A stretch of 42,212 nucleotides of DNA, from the NCBI RefSeq assembly GCF_016463645.1, contig NZ_JAEMQX010000024.1, forward strand, positions 1 to 42,212, written 5' to 3'. A program made the position numbers and the translations under genes. Positions 1 to 7,050 of the stretch are shown here, piece by piece. The DNA comes from Sphingopyxis sp. (GTDB lineage Bacteria; Pseudomonadota; Alphaproteobacteria; Sphingomonadales; Sphingomonadaceae). Under the pieces are notes generated by a model. It was not told the DNA's origin, ran no database searches, and saw only the letters and a program-made list of their open reading frames with translations. Position 1 is the first letter of the stretch. Every line of letters starts with the position of its first letter.

Positions 1-2
1 AT

Positions 3-425
3 CCGGCAAAACGCTGGACGATCATCGCCGCGAGCGCCGCCGTACTGATGATCGCCGCAACCGGTGCGCTCGCCTATTTCGGCCTGCCGGGCTGGGCGCA
101 GGGGCTTGGCCTGCCGGGCGGGGTCGACGAGCCCGACCTCGTCATCGAATTGCCGCCGAACCAGGATCACCGCGAGCTGGCCGACGGGACGATCTATTTC
201 GCCGCGTCGGGGGTAATCATCAACCCGACCGACCGCGAACAGCGCGTGCCGCCGATCCTCGCCGAACTGCGCGATGCGCAGGGCACGATCGTCTACAGCT
301 GGACGATCAAGCCGCCGGTGCGGATGCTGCCGCCGAACGAGAAGGTCAATTTCAGCGAGGCCAAGCTCGACATTCCGCGCCGCGCGACGCAGCTGACGGT
401 GAGCTGGGCGCTGCCGAAAGGCTGA
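3..425 (+). CDS. DUF3426-like membrane protein, 3' end only
   Basis: The frame is open from the window edge, so the gene starts upstream; the first ATG inside the window (48) lies within the membrane segment and is not the real start. Visible are one hydrophobic segment (about residues 5-27 of the fragment, following PAKRW) and a roughly 100-residue extracytoplasmic domain with beta-rich sequence ending LTVSWALPKG. The pattern of membrane anchor, then a domain with INPTDREQRVPPILAELRD, and proline-rich strands resembles the C-terminal DUF3426 domain of alphaproteobacterial zinc-ribbon (MJ0042-type) proteins. The zinc ribbon, if present, would lie outside the window. Function is unknown. It converges on the YeiH-family gene with a 38-nt gap. 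Confidence 0.7.
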   Translation, partial: PAKRWTIIAASAAVLMIAATGALAYFGLPGWAQGLGLPGGVDEPDLVIELPPNQDHRELADGTIYFAASGVIINPTDREQRVPPILAELRDAQGTIVYSWTIKPPVRMLPPNEKVNFSEAKLDIPRRATQLTVSWALPKG

Positions 426-443
426 ATCCCGAAGCATTGCCAC

Positions 444-467
444 GGCGTCATGGCGTCACAGCGTCAC
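444..467. repeat. Three-copy 8-nt tandem repeat between convergent genes
   Basis: GGCGTCAT, GGCGTCAC and AGCGTCAC follow one another at 444-451, 452-459 and 460-467. The last copy overlaps the stop codon of the minus-strand YeiH-family gene. This is probably a small slippage-derived repeat; no function is evident. Confidence 0.45.
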
Positions 468-1498
468 AGGCAGAGCGCGGCCGCCAGCGACAGGAGGAAG
501 CTGGTCAGCGTCGCGACGATGATCGGCGCGAAGCTTTGCCATCCCTGATCGAGCAGCAGGTGCAGCCGTGCCTTCATCGCGGTCGCGACGATGGCGAGGA
601 GGAGCAGGGTCGAGGCGGCGGTGGCCGCCGCTTCGTCGACCGGCTTTGGAACGGCGACCAGCGAATTGATCGCGGCGACGACAAGAAAGCCGAGGATGAA
701 CCAAGGCAGGCGCAGCGGAATACGGGTCCTGGTTCCTGCCTCTCCGCTCCGGCCCAGCCACAGCGCGACGAGCATCAGCATCGGCGCCAGCAGGGTGACG
801 CGCGTCAGCTTGACGATCGTTGCCACCTCGCCTGCGGCGGGTGAGTAGGAAAATCCGCCGCCGATCGCTTGTGCGACATCGTGAATCGCCGCCCCGATCA
901 GGAACCCCGCCTGCGCATCGGACAGGCCGAATTCGGCTGCAAGCACCGGATAGAGCGTCATCGCGAGCGCACTTGCGACGGTGATGCCGACGAGCGTCAG
1001 CGTGAAACGCGCCTGATCGACGCGGCGATCGCCGATCAGCGAATAGAGCGCGAGCGCGGCGCTGGCGCCGCAGATCGCGGTCGCGCCGCCCGCGAGCAGG
1101 CCCGCGTCGCGGCTTTGTCCGAACAGCTTCGCGCTGGCGACCGTGATCAGGATGACCGCGATCATGATCAGCACCAGCAAGGCAAAGGGCAGGGGACCGA
1201 GGTCGGCGAGCTGCTGCGCCGTGATCCGCGCGCCGATGAGGACGATGCCGATGCGGAGCGCGGTCTGCGACATCAGGTCGAGCCCGGCATGCGTTCGCGC
1301 GTCCTGCGACAGGAAGGAAAGGGCGAGGCCGATCAGCAGCCCCATCAACACGATCGGCACGGCATAATGATCGGCGAGCCACCCCGCCGCGAGCGCGGCG
1401 ATCGCGGTCACGAGCATGCCGGGAAAATAGGCCTGCCAGCGCCGCCGGGCGGGGGGATGCGCCTCAAGCTGCATTTCGCCATAGAGATCGGCGGCCAT
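464..1498 (-). CDS. YeiH/UPF0324 family putative anion (sulfate) exporter
   Basis: A 344-residue integral membrane protein with about ten hydrophobic segments. Landmarks match the YeiH/UPF0324 family: GLLIGLALSFL near the N-terminus, RIGIVLIGARIT, GGATAICGASAALAL, and GAAIHDVAQAIGGG followed by KLTRVTLLAPML. The family is usually annotated as putative sulfate exporters, but transport has been shown for few members. An in-frame ATG at 1588 would add 30 residues of unrelated sequence and overlap the tRNA promoter, so the ATG at 1498 (MAADLYGE) is preferred. No strong Shine-Dalgarno sequence precedes it. It is transcribed divergently from the tRNA. Confidence 0.85.
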   Translation of the reverse strand: MAADLYGEMQLEAHPPARRRWQAYFPGMLVTAIAALAAGWLADHYAVPIVLMGLLIGLALSFLSQDARTHAGLDLMSQTALRIGIVLIGARITAQQLADLGPLPFALLVLIMIAVILITVASAKLFGQSRDAGLLAGGATAICGASAALALYSLIGDRRVDQARFTLTLVGITVASALAMTLYPVLAAEFGLSDAQAGFLIGAAIHDVAQAIGGGFSYSPAAGEVATIVKLTRVTLLAPMLMLVALWLGRSGEAGTRTRIPLRLPWFILGFLVVAAINSLVAVPKPVDEAAATAASTLLLLAIVATAMKARLHLLLDQGWQSFAPIIVATLTSFLLSLAAALCL

Positions 1499-1587
1499 CG
1501 GCCAGCCCTGTTCGGATATTTTCACGCGATTTGCCCTGTGCCCATGCGGCGCGCTTCGCACATCGGCGCCTTGCGGTCGATAGGCCA

Positions 1588-1616
1588 TTGCTGGCGGGCC
1601 GCGGGCTTGCTAGAGG
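1588..1616 (+). promoter_or_regulatory. Possible promoter of tRNA-Arg
   Basis: TTGCTG (1588-1593), a 17-nt spacer and TAGAGG (1611-1616) lie 14 nt upstream of the tRNA. The -10 is weak by E. coli standards. Spacing and position fit. Confidence 0.35.
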
Positions 1617-1629
1617 CCGCGCTCTGTGC

Positions 1630-1706
<77 letters not shown>

Positions 1707-1987
1707 ATAAAATCAATAGCTTATTCTATTTTTGGAGAGGCTTGCAAAAAAGCTAAACTCACCAAAACAAATCGCGCTGTGGCGTAGAATCGCCGAGGAC
1801 CTGCCGTGATCAGCGCATCGACACGGCCGTTTTCGCCAACAATCCAGTCATTAATCGGTCCTTGGCACCCGCCTCAAAGCGGAAATGGCGCTTCGGAATA
1901 TCGCAGAAGCGGATTCGATCTCCGTTTCGCTGTTCATGTGGAGTGCAGACCACTAACGTGACCGGAAACTTCACAAGGAGCGAGACA
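1707..1987. other. Gene-free stretch downstream of tRNA-Arg
   Basis: The first 60 nt are unusually AT-rich for this window and include an imperfect inverted repeat (CAATAG...CTATTTTTGG) that could end the tRNA transcript. Short open frames occur on both strands, but none resembles a known protein. It may be degenerate accessory DNA linked to the broken protease gene downstream. Confidence 0.4.
1975..1980 (+). promoter_or_regulatory. Ribosome binding site fixing a GTG start for the protease gene
   Basis: AAGGAG sits 7 nt before GTG at 1988. The upstream ATG at 1862 has no such signal and adds residues with no family resemblance. Confidence 0.6.
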
Positions 1988-2778
1988 GTGACTCGATCCG
2001 ACGCCAGGGACGAGAATTGCGTCGACAACCTCAATGACCTCCATAATCTTTGCCGGGCGTTCAAGGCGGCCGTGGGTGCAATCGAGGTGTGGAATGACCG
2101 TGGCCAGGGCATCGGCACCGGATTTCACATCGGGAACGGCTATATGATCACCGCCGCTCATGTACTCGATGGGGCCAGCCGAGCGACATTGGCATTCCAT
2201 GACATGATATCGCGCTGTTTCGGAGCCATGTCTTCGCGGCAAACGATATCGAAAGATGCAGAACCAGTCAGCGTCCGGTTCCGGCGCACCTATATGACCG
2301 GATTCACCTCGGTCCACCCATGGAAGACGAACTCAGCGATGATTTGTTGATGCTTCAGGGGGTCGTGCTCGGCTATCCTTCGATCCCTTTTTCGGCCGAG
2401 CCGGCACTGGTCGCACATGAGTTCCGCCTCAGCGCCGTCATTAACCGCTACGATACCGGGAGGCCCGCCTTCATCATCTCGGGCATACCACGCGGCGGCT
2501 TCAGCGGCGCACCGGTGATCGCTCAGAGCGGATGGTTTCTCGGAGTGATCACCGAGGCACTCTACGGACAGACATTGACCGATCCGCAGGCCGCACCCTA
2601 TTTCCAGACAGTCACCCCCGACCCGGTATTGGAAATCGTCCAGCAAGCGGGCACCAAGCCTGAGCATGTCAATCCTGAGCTCGCGGAGCTTTACCGGGAA
2701 TATGACGTCCACACGATGGATACTGAGGAGAAAGAAGTCTTCTGGCGGCAGGCCGTTGCCAATCAACCAGAAACATGA
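1988..2778 (+). pseudogene. Trypsin-like serine protease, frameshifted
   Basis: Starting at GTG 1988 the first frame reads GIGTGFHIGNGYMITAAHVLDG, the catalytic-His region of S1-type proteases with degenerate serine-protease domains. It continues only to about 2200 before losing sense. The next frame, open from 2203, begins HDIALFRSHVF, matching the catalytic-Asp motif, and carries the catalytic Ser in GIPRGGFSGAPVI (around 2485-2525), ending at TGA 2776-2778. The reading frame changes at CATGACATGA (2198-2207), a tandem CATGA. His and Asp motifs are only about 15 residues apart, whereas relatives usually have about 40, so the break looks like a small deletion between short repeats rather than one lost base. 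A sequencing error cannot be excluded. No signal peptide is seen. It may be a defence-type or stress protease, but that is a guess. Confidence 0.65.
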
Positions 2779-2859
2779 CGAACAGCGAACATGTAGTGGA
2801 CTGCCCGTATGAATGTTCTTCGCCAAGAGCCGATAATGTCGACGTTCAGAAGCTAGGAG

Positions 2860-2884
2860 TGGCGGGTTGGAGACAGTCCGCTAT
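2860..2884 (+). repeat. Left copy of 25-nt imperfect direct repeat
   Basis: Matches 3871-3895 at 21 of 25 positions without gaps; the core GAGACAG and the end GCTAT are identical. It lies exactly where the truncated acr3 begins. It could mark a recombination or element boundary, or be a member of a dispersed intergenic repeat family. Confidence 0.5.
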
Positions 2885-3099
2885 ACCCGCGCACGACCGC
2901 GGTCGCCTTCACCGCGGCGGGCAATAATTTCGAGCTGGCGATCGCGGTCGCAATCGCCGCTTTCGGCCTCGCTTCGCCGGTTGCCTTCGCGGCCGTCATC
3001 GGCCCGCTCGTCGAGGTCCCCGTCCTCATTCTGCTCGTCGGCGTCGCTTTTCGCCTCGGACGCCGATGGTTCCCGGCAACCACGCCTGCACAAGCCTGA
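2881..3099 (+). pseudogene. acr3: Acr3-type arsenite efflux pump, C-terminal remnant
   Basis: The frame reads [19 protein letters not shown], then [19 protein letters not shown] and a basic tail ending in TGA at 3097-3099. This is the C-terminal hallmark of Acr3 (ArsB/BASS superfamily), including the last two membrane helices. Only about 73 of the usual ~340-350 residues remain. The in-frame stop at 2854-2856 and the change to unrelated sequence near 2880 show that the rest is gone. The remnant cannot work as a pump. It is followed after 5 nt by arsH, as in intact ars operons. Confidence 0.85.
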
Positions 3100-3104
3100 G
3101 TATC

Positions 3105-3863
3105 ATGACAGAATTGACCTATACGCGCCTTCGCACGCTCACCGACCCGGACCACCTCCCGGCGCTCAGCCCCGAATATCTTCACGCGCAGCCCGCGCTC
3201 GGGCTCGGCCCGCTCGATCCCGCCCCGCGCATCCTGCTGCTCTACGGATCCTTGCGCGAGCGCTCCTATTCGCGCCTCGTCGTCGAAGAGGCGGCGCGCC
3301 TGCTCCAGCTCTTCGGCTGCGAGACGCGCATCTTCGACCCGTCCGACCTCCCGCTTCCCGACCAGATCGCCAACGACGATCATCCCGCGGTGGAAGAACT
3401 CCGACAGCATTCGATCTGGTCCGAAGGCCAGGTCTGGTGTAGCCCCGAGCGCCATGGACAGATCACCGGCATCATAAAGGCCCAGGTCGATCATCTTCCG
3501 CTCGCGTACAAAGGCCTCCGTCCGACGCAGGGGCGCACGCTTGCGGTGATGCAGGTTTCTGCGGGCTCCCAGTCCTTCAACAGCGTCAACACGCTCCGCA
3601 TCCTCGGTCGCTGGATGCGGATGATCACCATTCCCAACCAGTCGAGCGTCGCGAAGGCCTATCAGGAGTTCGACGAGGCCGGCCGGATGCTGCCCTCGAG
3701 CTACTATGACCGTATCGTTGACGTCGCAGAGGAGTTGGTGCGCTTCACCGTCCTGACACGCGGTCATGCGGACCAGCTCGTCGACCGCTATTCGGAACGC
3801 AAGGATCGGAAGGAGCCCGTCGTCACGCCAGCCGAACTAGCCGGAATTCCGGGCGCCCGCTGA
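3105..3863 (+). CDS. arsH: ArsH, NADPH-dependent FMN reductase / organoarsenical oxidase
   Basis: 252 residues, full length for ArsH. The flavodoxin-like FMN site appears as [14 protein letters not shown] (about residues 44-57). Family hallmarks follow: [49 protein letters not shown], and the C-terminal [13 protein letters not shown]. ArsH oxidises trivalent methylated or aromatic arsenicals and reduces quinones using NADPH, in the cytoplasm. ATG 3105 is chosen because it lies 5 nt after the acr3 stop, the usual coupled layout. With acr3 truncated and no arsR or arsC nearby, its original promoter is probably lost. Confidence 0.95.
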   Translation: MTELTYTRLRTLTDPDHLPALSPEYLHAQPALGLGPLDPAPRILLLYGSLRERSYSRLVVEEAARLLQLFGCETRIFDPSDLPLPDQIANDDHPAVEELRQHSIWSEGQVWCSPERHGQITGIIKAQVDHLPLAYKGLRPTQGRTLAVMQVSAGSQSFNSVNTLRILGRWMRMITIPNQSSVAKAYQEFDEAGRMLPSSYYDRIVDVAEELVRFTVLTRGHADQLVDRYSERKDRKEPVVTPAELAGIPGAR

Positions 3864-3870
3864 ACAATTC

Positions 3871-3895
3871 TGGCCGGTTAGAGACAGGCAGCTAT
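3871..3895 (+). repeat. Right copy of 25-nt imperfect direct repeat
   Basis: Lies 7 nt after the arsH stop and matches 2860-2884 at 21 of 25 positions. The copies are 1011 nt apart and enclose the acr3 remnant plus arsH. Beyond it is a short AT-rich ATAG-TTAG-CTAT inverted repeat. Confidence 0.5.
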
Positions 3896-3972
3896 GGATA
3901 GTTAGCTATAAGAAACGGACATTGCGCGCCAGCGTTTGAATCTGATGCCAAAGGGGCTGTTGCCCGCCAATT

Positions 3973-5325
3973 TCAGCCCGCTCGCCGGACTGCGCCCGCA
4001 GCGCGCGCGCCCGCTCGCAAAGCCCCCTCGAGGTAGCCGGGAAATTCGGTTGCAGTTTCGGTCCCGGCCCAGTGGATACGCCCGCACGGCTCGTGCCATG
4101 GGTGGCCATAACCGGTCAAAACACCGGGAGGCAGATGCGCGGCATACCCCCCAAGCGACCATCGCTCGTCCAGCCAGTTCTGCTCGACATAATCCAGGGG
4201 TTGCGAAGCTTGGACGCCGAAATAGTGCACGAGATCGGCAACCACCGCTTTGCGCCGCGCCTCCGGATCGAGGGCACTCATTGCCAGCGCATGGCGCGCC
4301 TCGATCAACCCGACGAGTATTCCCACACCGTCGTCGCCAAGCGACTGATCGAAGACGGCCCCCAGGTGACGGTCGCCGCTGATCGCCGAGCCCGTGAGGC
4401 CGCGATGGCGCCAGAAAGGCGTTTCGTAGGCAACATGAACCTTTATCACCGCTCCCATCGGCATGCGGCTTAGCAAGCCGGACCGTTTCACAGGCAGTGC
4501 CGGCGTGAAATGGATATGCGACGCGAGAATCGGGGGCACCGCCACGATGACATGGTCGGCGGAATAGGTGCCGTGGGAGCTGATCACACGCACGCCCTTC
4601 GAATCCTGTTCGACCGCGAGCACCGGACTGTTCAGCTCCACGTCGCCGTCGAGGCTATGCGACATCCGCTCGGGAAGCTGCCAGGCACCGCCAACGAATT
4701 TGTCCTGCTGCGCGCCGCCTGCGACGCCGATCATCGTTTCCAATCCGCCGCAGCGCCGGAGCATGTCGAGAAAGAACAGGTAAGAGGCCTGACTGGCATC
4801 GGTGCAAAGCAGCCCCGCCGCGACCGTCCGCACAAAATAGCGCGCTGCGGACGTGCGAACATGTCGGGATGCCCAACTTTCGAGCGAATGGGCATCCCAT
4901 TCATGCGCGCGCAGCGCCGTCCACGGCGTCTCGGCCGGCAGCGCGTTCATGTCGCGCCGCCAGCGCCTCGCGATCAGGCCCAGCTCGACCAGCGACGCGA
5001 CGGGAAGTTTCGGCGTCTCCCCATAACGCACCACGCGGCCGTTCCGGCTCATCAGATTCGCACCGGCGACATATTGCGGATAGATTTCGACCCCCAGTTC
5101 GCGCGCCTGGGCCAGCAGAAAAATCTGCTGCGGTCCGACCCATTGCCCGCCGAAGTCCACGACCTGACCGCAAATCTCGCCCCGCATCGCGCGTCCGCCG
5201 ACGCGATCGCGCGCTTCGAGCACCCGCACCGTCTTTCCCGCCCGCTTCAACTCGAGCGCGGCCTTGAGACCCGAGAGCCCTGCGCCGACCACGATCGCGT
5301 CGAAGCGTGTAACCGGAACGGCCAT
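3973..5325 (-). CDS. Flavin monoamine oxidase family protein, cytoplasmic
   Basis: 450 residues of the FAD-dependent amine oxidase family. The N-terminal dinucleotide site VVGAGLSGLKAALELKRAG (about 12-30) is followed by the ARDRVGGRA motif and FGGQWVG. The C-terminal FAD signature is GRIHWAGTETATEFPGYLEGALRAG. Such enzymes oxidise primary or secondary amines to aldehyde, ammonia and H2O2. No signal peptide is present, in contrast to its upstream neighbour. Its ATG lies 4 nt after the stop of the Tat-exported oxidase, so the two are co-transcribed and probably translationally coupled from the operator-bearing promoter near 6810. The substrate cannot be told from sequence. The reaction could instead be a desaturation, as in some family members. 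Confidence 0.9.
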   Translation of the reverse strand: MAVPVTRFDAIVVGAGLSGLKAALELKRAGKTVRVLEARDRVGGRAMRGEICGQVVDFGGQWVGPQQIFLLAQARELGVEIYPQYVAGANLMSRNGRVVRYGETPKLPVASLVELGLIARRWRRDMNALPAETPWTALRAHEWDAHSLESWASRHVRTSAARYFVRTVAAGLLCTDASQASYLFFLDMLRRCGGLETMIGVAGGAQQDKFVGGAWQLPERMSHSLDGDVELNSPVLAVEQDSKGVRVISSHGTYSADHVIVAVPPILASHIHFTPALPVKRSGLLSRMPMGAVIKVHVAYETPFWRHRGLTGSAISGDRHLGAVFDQSLGDDGVGILVGLIEARHALAMSALDPEARRKAVVADLVHYFGVQASQPLDYVEQNWLDERWSLGGYAAHLPPGVLTGYGHPWHEPCGRIHWAGTETATEFPGYLEGALRAGARAAGAVRRAG

Positions 5326-5329
5326 TTTC

Positions 5330-6760
5330 CTATCCCTCGGTCAGAAGCCGGTGCAAGGCGCGCGATGTCGTAATACCCTGCTCGATCGCGCCGTCGATCG
5401 CGCTGCGCCAAGCGCTGGCCCAATCGCCGCTGGCGAAGAAGATTCGGCCGTGAGGCGCCTGCAAATCCTTGAGCGCCTTCGAAATCTGTCCCGGCCGCGA
5501 GATACACCAAGCGCCCCTCGAATAGGGGTCGTTGTTCCAGTCGTGCGCCTTGACGTCGACCACAACCGCGTCGGGCAGGAATTGCCTGACCACTTTCTGC
5601 ACCTCGCCCTTGTCCATGATCCGGAGCGGGTGATCGCCCGAGCCGAATGCGATAAGATGCGTACGCCCGTTCGCAGCGCCATCCCAAAACATATGGTTGA
5701 TCGGACTGGGGCCGGTCCCTGGCGCCCAAGCCGTAAAGATCGGCCGTTCGCCCTCGATCAGGATATGGATCTTGTTCGCCTTGCCCGCATGGCCTTCGAC
5801 CGAGACGTCGAGCTTCTGCCTGGGAAGCGGCGGACGGAAACCGACGTCCTTGAGTGTGTTCAGCGGCAAGGTGGAAATCGCGGCCCGGGCCGACCAGGTC
5901 TTGCCGTTCGTGCCGACGATGCGCACGCCGTCGCCCGTCGTTTCGATCATGGCCACCGGGCTGTTCAACTCGATGGTTGCCCCGCAATCGTCCGCCAGCG
6001 CGGAATATAGCGAGCGCATTCCACCTTTGAGCTTGAAACGGCTTACGACATCGGACTCGAGCTCGAGACTATAGCCGCTGAGCGCGACCAGCCGGACGAT
6101 ATCGACCCACGAAACATTCGCCGCCGCGCCGCCGCTGCTCGCCGCAAAAATCGTCGCCGCCAGAATGCGCCCCTCGGGAGTCAGCGAAGACGCTGCAATC
6201 TTGTCCGCGACGGAAATCGTATCCGCCGCAATCCAGCCCGCATCCGCGAACGGCTCCGCCGGCCGCGGCATGATCGTACGCGCATCCGCGAACATCGTCT
6301 GGACGGGTCCGTAAAATTCGCTTCCCCGCTCCGACATTTTGGCTTGGTGACGCCCCCCATTCTCGTCGAGATAGATGACGTCATCGGCAAAATTCCCTGG
6401 AGATTCCTCCAGCTCTACGCCGTAGCGGTTGATTTCCGCCCAGACATGCGGCTGGAACCAATGCACCCATGTGCCCCCCATGTCGTTGGGCTTGCCATCG
6501 AACTCGGCGGTATAGGTTCGGCCTCCGATCCGGTCGCGCGCCTCGAGGATCAACACCTTGTAGCCGTACCGCTTAAGCTCGCGCGCGGCCGTCAGCCCGG
6601 CGAAGCCGGCCCCGACGATGATCGCGTCATAGTCGCCCTTGTCCTTTCCACCGCTGGCGGGGCGCGCCTGCGCGATTGAGGATGTCATGACGCCCGCCGC
6701 TGCCGTGGCCAACACCGCCCGGCGCGACGGAAAACTATTCTGCGATCGATCGTCACTCAT
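5330..6760 (-). CDS. Flavin monoamine oxidase family protein with Tat signal
   Basis: 476 residues. The N-terminus has a twin-arginine signal (SRRAVLATAAAG, residues 12-23, then a hydrophobic stretch and AQA), so the folded FAD enzyme is predicted to be exported to the periplasm. FAD motifs: IIVGAGFAGLTAARELKRYG (about 47-66), EARDRIGGRTYT and GGTWVHW, with C-terminal GRIFFASGDWASAWRSAIDGAI. ATG 6760 is preferred over the one at 6805 because it puts the Arg pair near the N-terminus and has AGAGGG upstream. It is first gene of a two-gene unit with the cytoplasmic oxidase. The palindrome TTTGACGTATGTCAAA at 6810-6825 lies about 50 nt upstream. The pair may act on the same substrate in two compartments. 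Confidence 0.9.
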   Translation of the reverse strand: MSDDRSQNSFPSRRAVLATAAAGVMTSSIAQARPASGGKDKGDYDAIIVGAGFAGLTAARELKRYGYKVLILEARDRIGGRTYTAEFDGKPNDMGGTWVHWFQPHVWAEINRYGVELEESPGNFADDVIYLDENGGRHQAKMSERGSEFYGPVQTMFADARTIMPRPAEPFADAGWIAADTISVADKIAASSLTPEGRILAATIFAASSGGAAANVSWVDIVRLVALSGYSLELESDVVSRFKLKGGMRSLYSALADDCGATIELNSPVAMIETTGDGVRIVGTNGKTWSARAAISTLPLNTLKDVGFRPPLPRQKLDVSVEGHAGKANKIHILIEGERPIFTAWAPGTGPSPINHMFWDGAANGRTHLIAFGSGDHPLRIMDKGEVQKVVRQFLPDAVVVDVKAHDWNNDPYSRGAWCISRPGQISKALKDLQAPHGRIFFASGDWASAWRSAIDGAIEQGITTSRALHRLLTEG

Positions 6761-6809
6761 TGCTGATGCCCTCTTCCAATTCTGTCCGGATGGCCCTCCG
6801 AACACAATA

Positions 6810-6825
6810 TTTGACGTATGTCAAA
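6810..6825. promoter_or_regulatory. Operator-like palindrome upstream of the amine oxidase pair
   Basis: TTTGACGTATGTCAAA has perfect TTTGAC/GTCAAA arms around 4 nt. The same element (TTGACATATGTCAA) occurs at 9922-9935 in front of the cupin and tetR genes. On the minus strand it supplies TTGACA, a possible -35. Likely bound by the TetR protein encoded at 10037. Confidence 0.6.
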
Positions 6826-6915
6826 CTTTCTATGACTCTCGTTTCGACTCGCGCCAAGGGCAAAGCGAACCATGGCGCGTGCCCGACACCGGATCCCGTC
6901 GAACCAGAATAATAT

Positions 6916-6927
6916 TGAATATATTCA
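6916..6927. promoter_or_regulatory. AT-rich 12-nt palindrome in divergent region
   Basis: TGAATATATTCA is perfectly self-complementary and lies between the divergent amine oxidase and receptor promoters, in the most AT-rich part of the window. It may be a regulator site; nothing else supports this. Confidence 0.3.
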
Positions 6928-6953
6928 TCTATTTAAAATAACATTTAAGACGA

Positions 6954-6982
6954 TTGACCAATTTTGGACATTTATCTAATAT
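6954..6982 (+). promoter_or_regulatory. Promoter of the TonB receptor, with overlapping inverted repeat
   Basis: TTGACC (6954-6959), a 17-nt spacer and TAATAT (6977-6982) give a good sigma-70-type promoter, with a start expected near 6989. The -35 is inside an inverted repeat TGACCAA-TT-TTGGACA (6955-6970, one mismatch). This is the same arrangement as at the amine dehydrogenase operon promoter (11454-11482). Confidence 0.6.
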
Positions 6983-7050
6983 TTAAATGCAGCCGGACAT
7001 GCGGAGCGCGACAGACGCTCTCCGGCCGCCCATTTGGAAGGGGACCCGGA

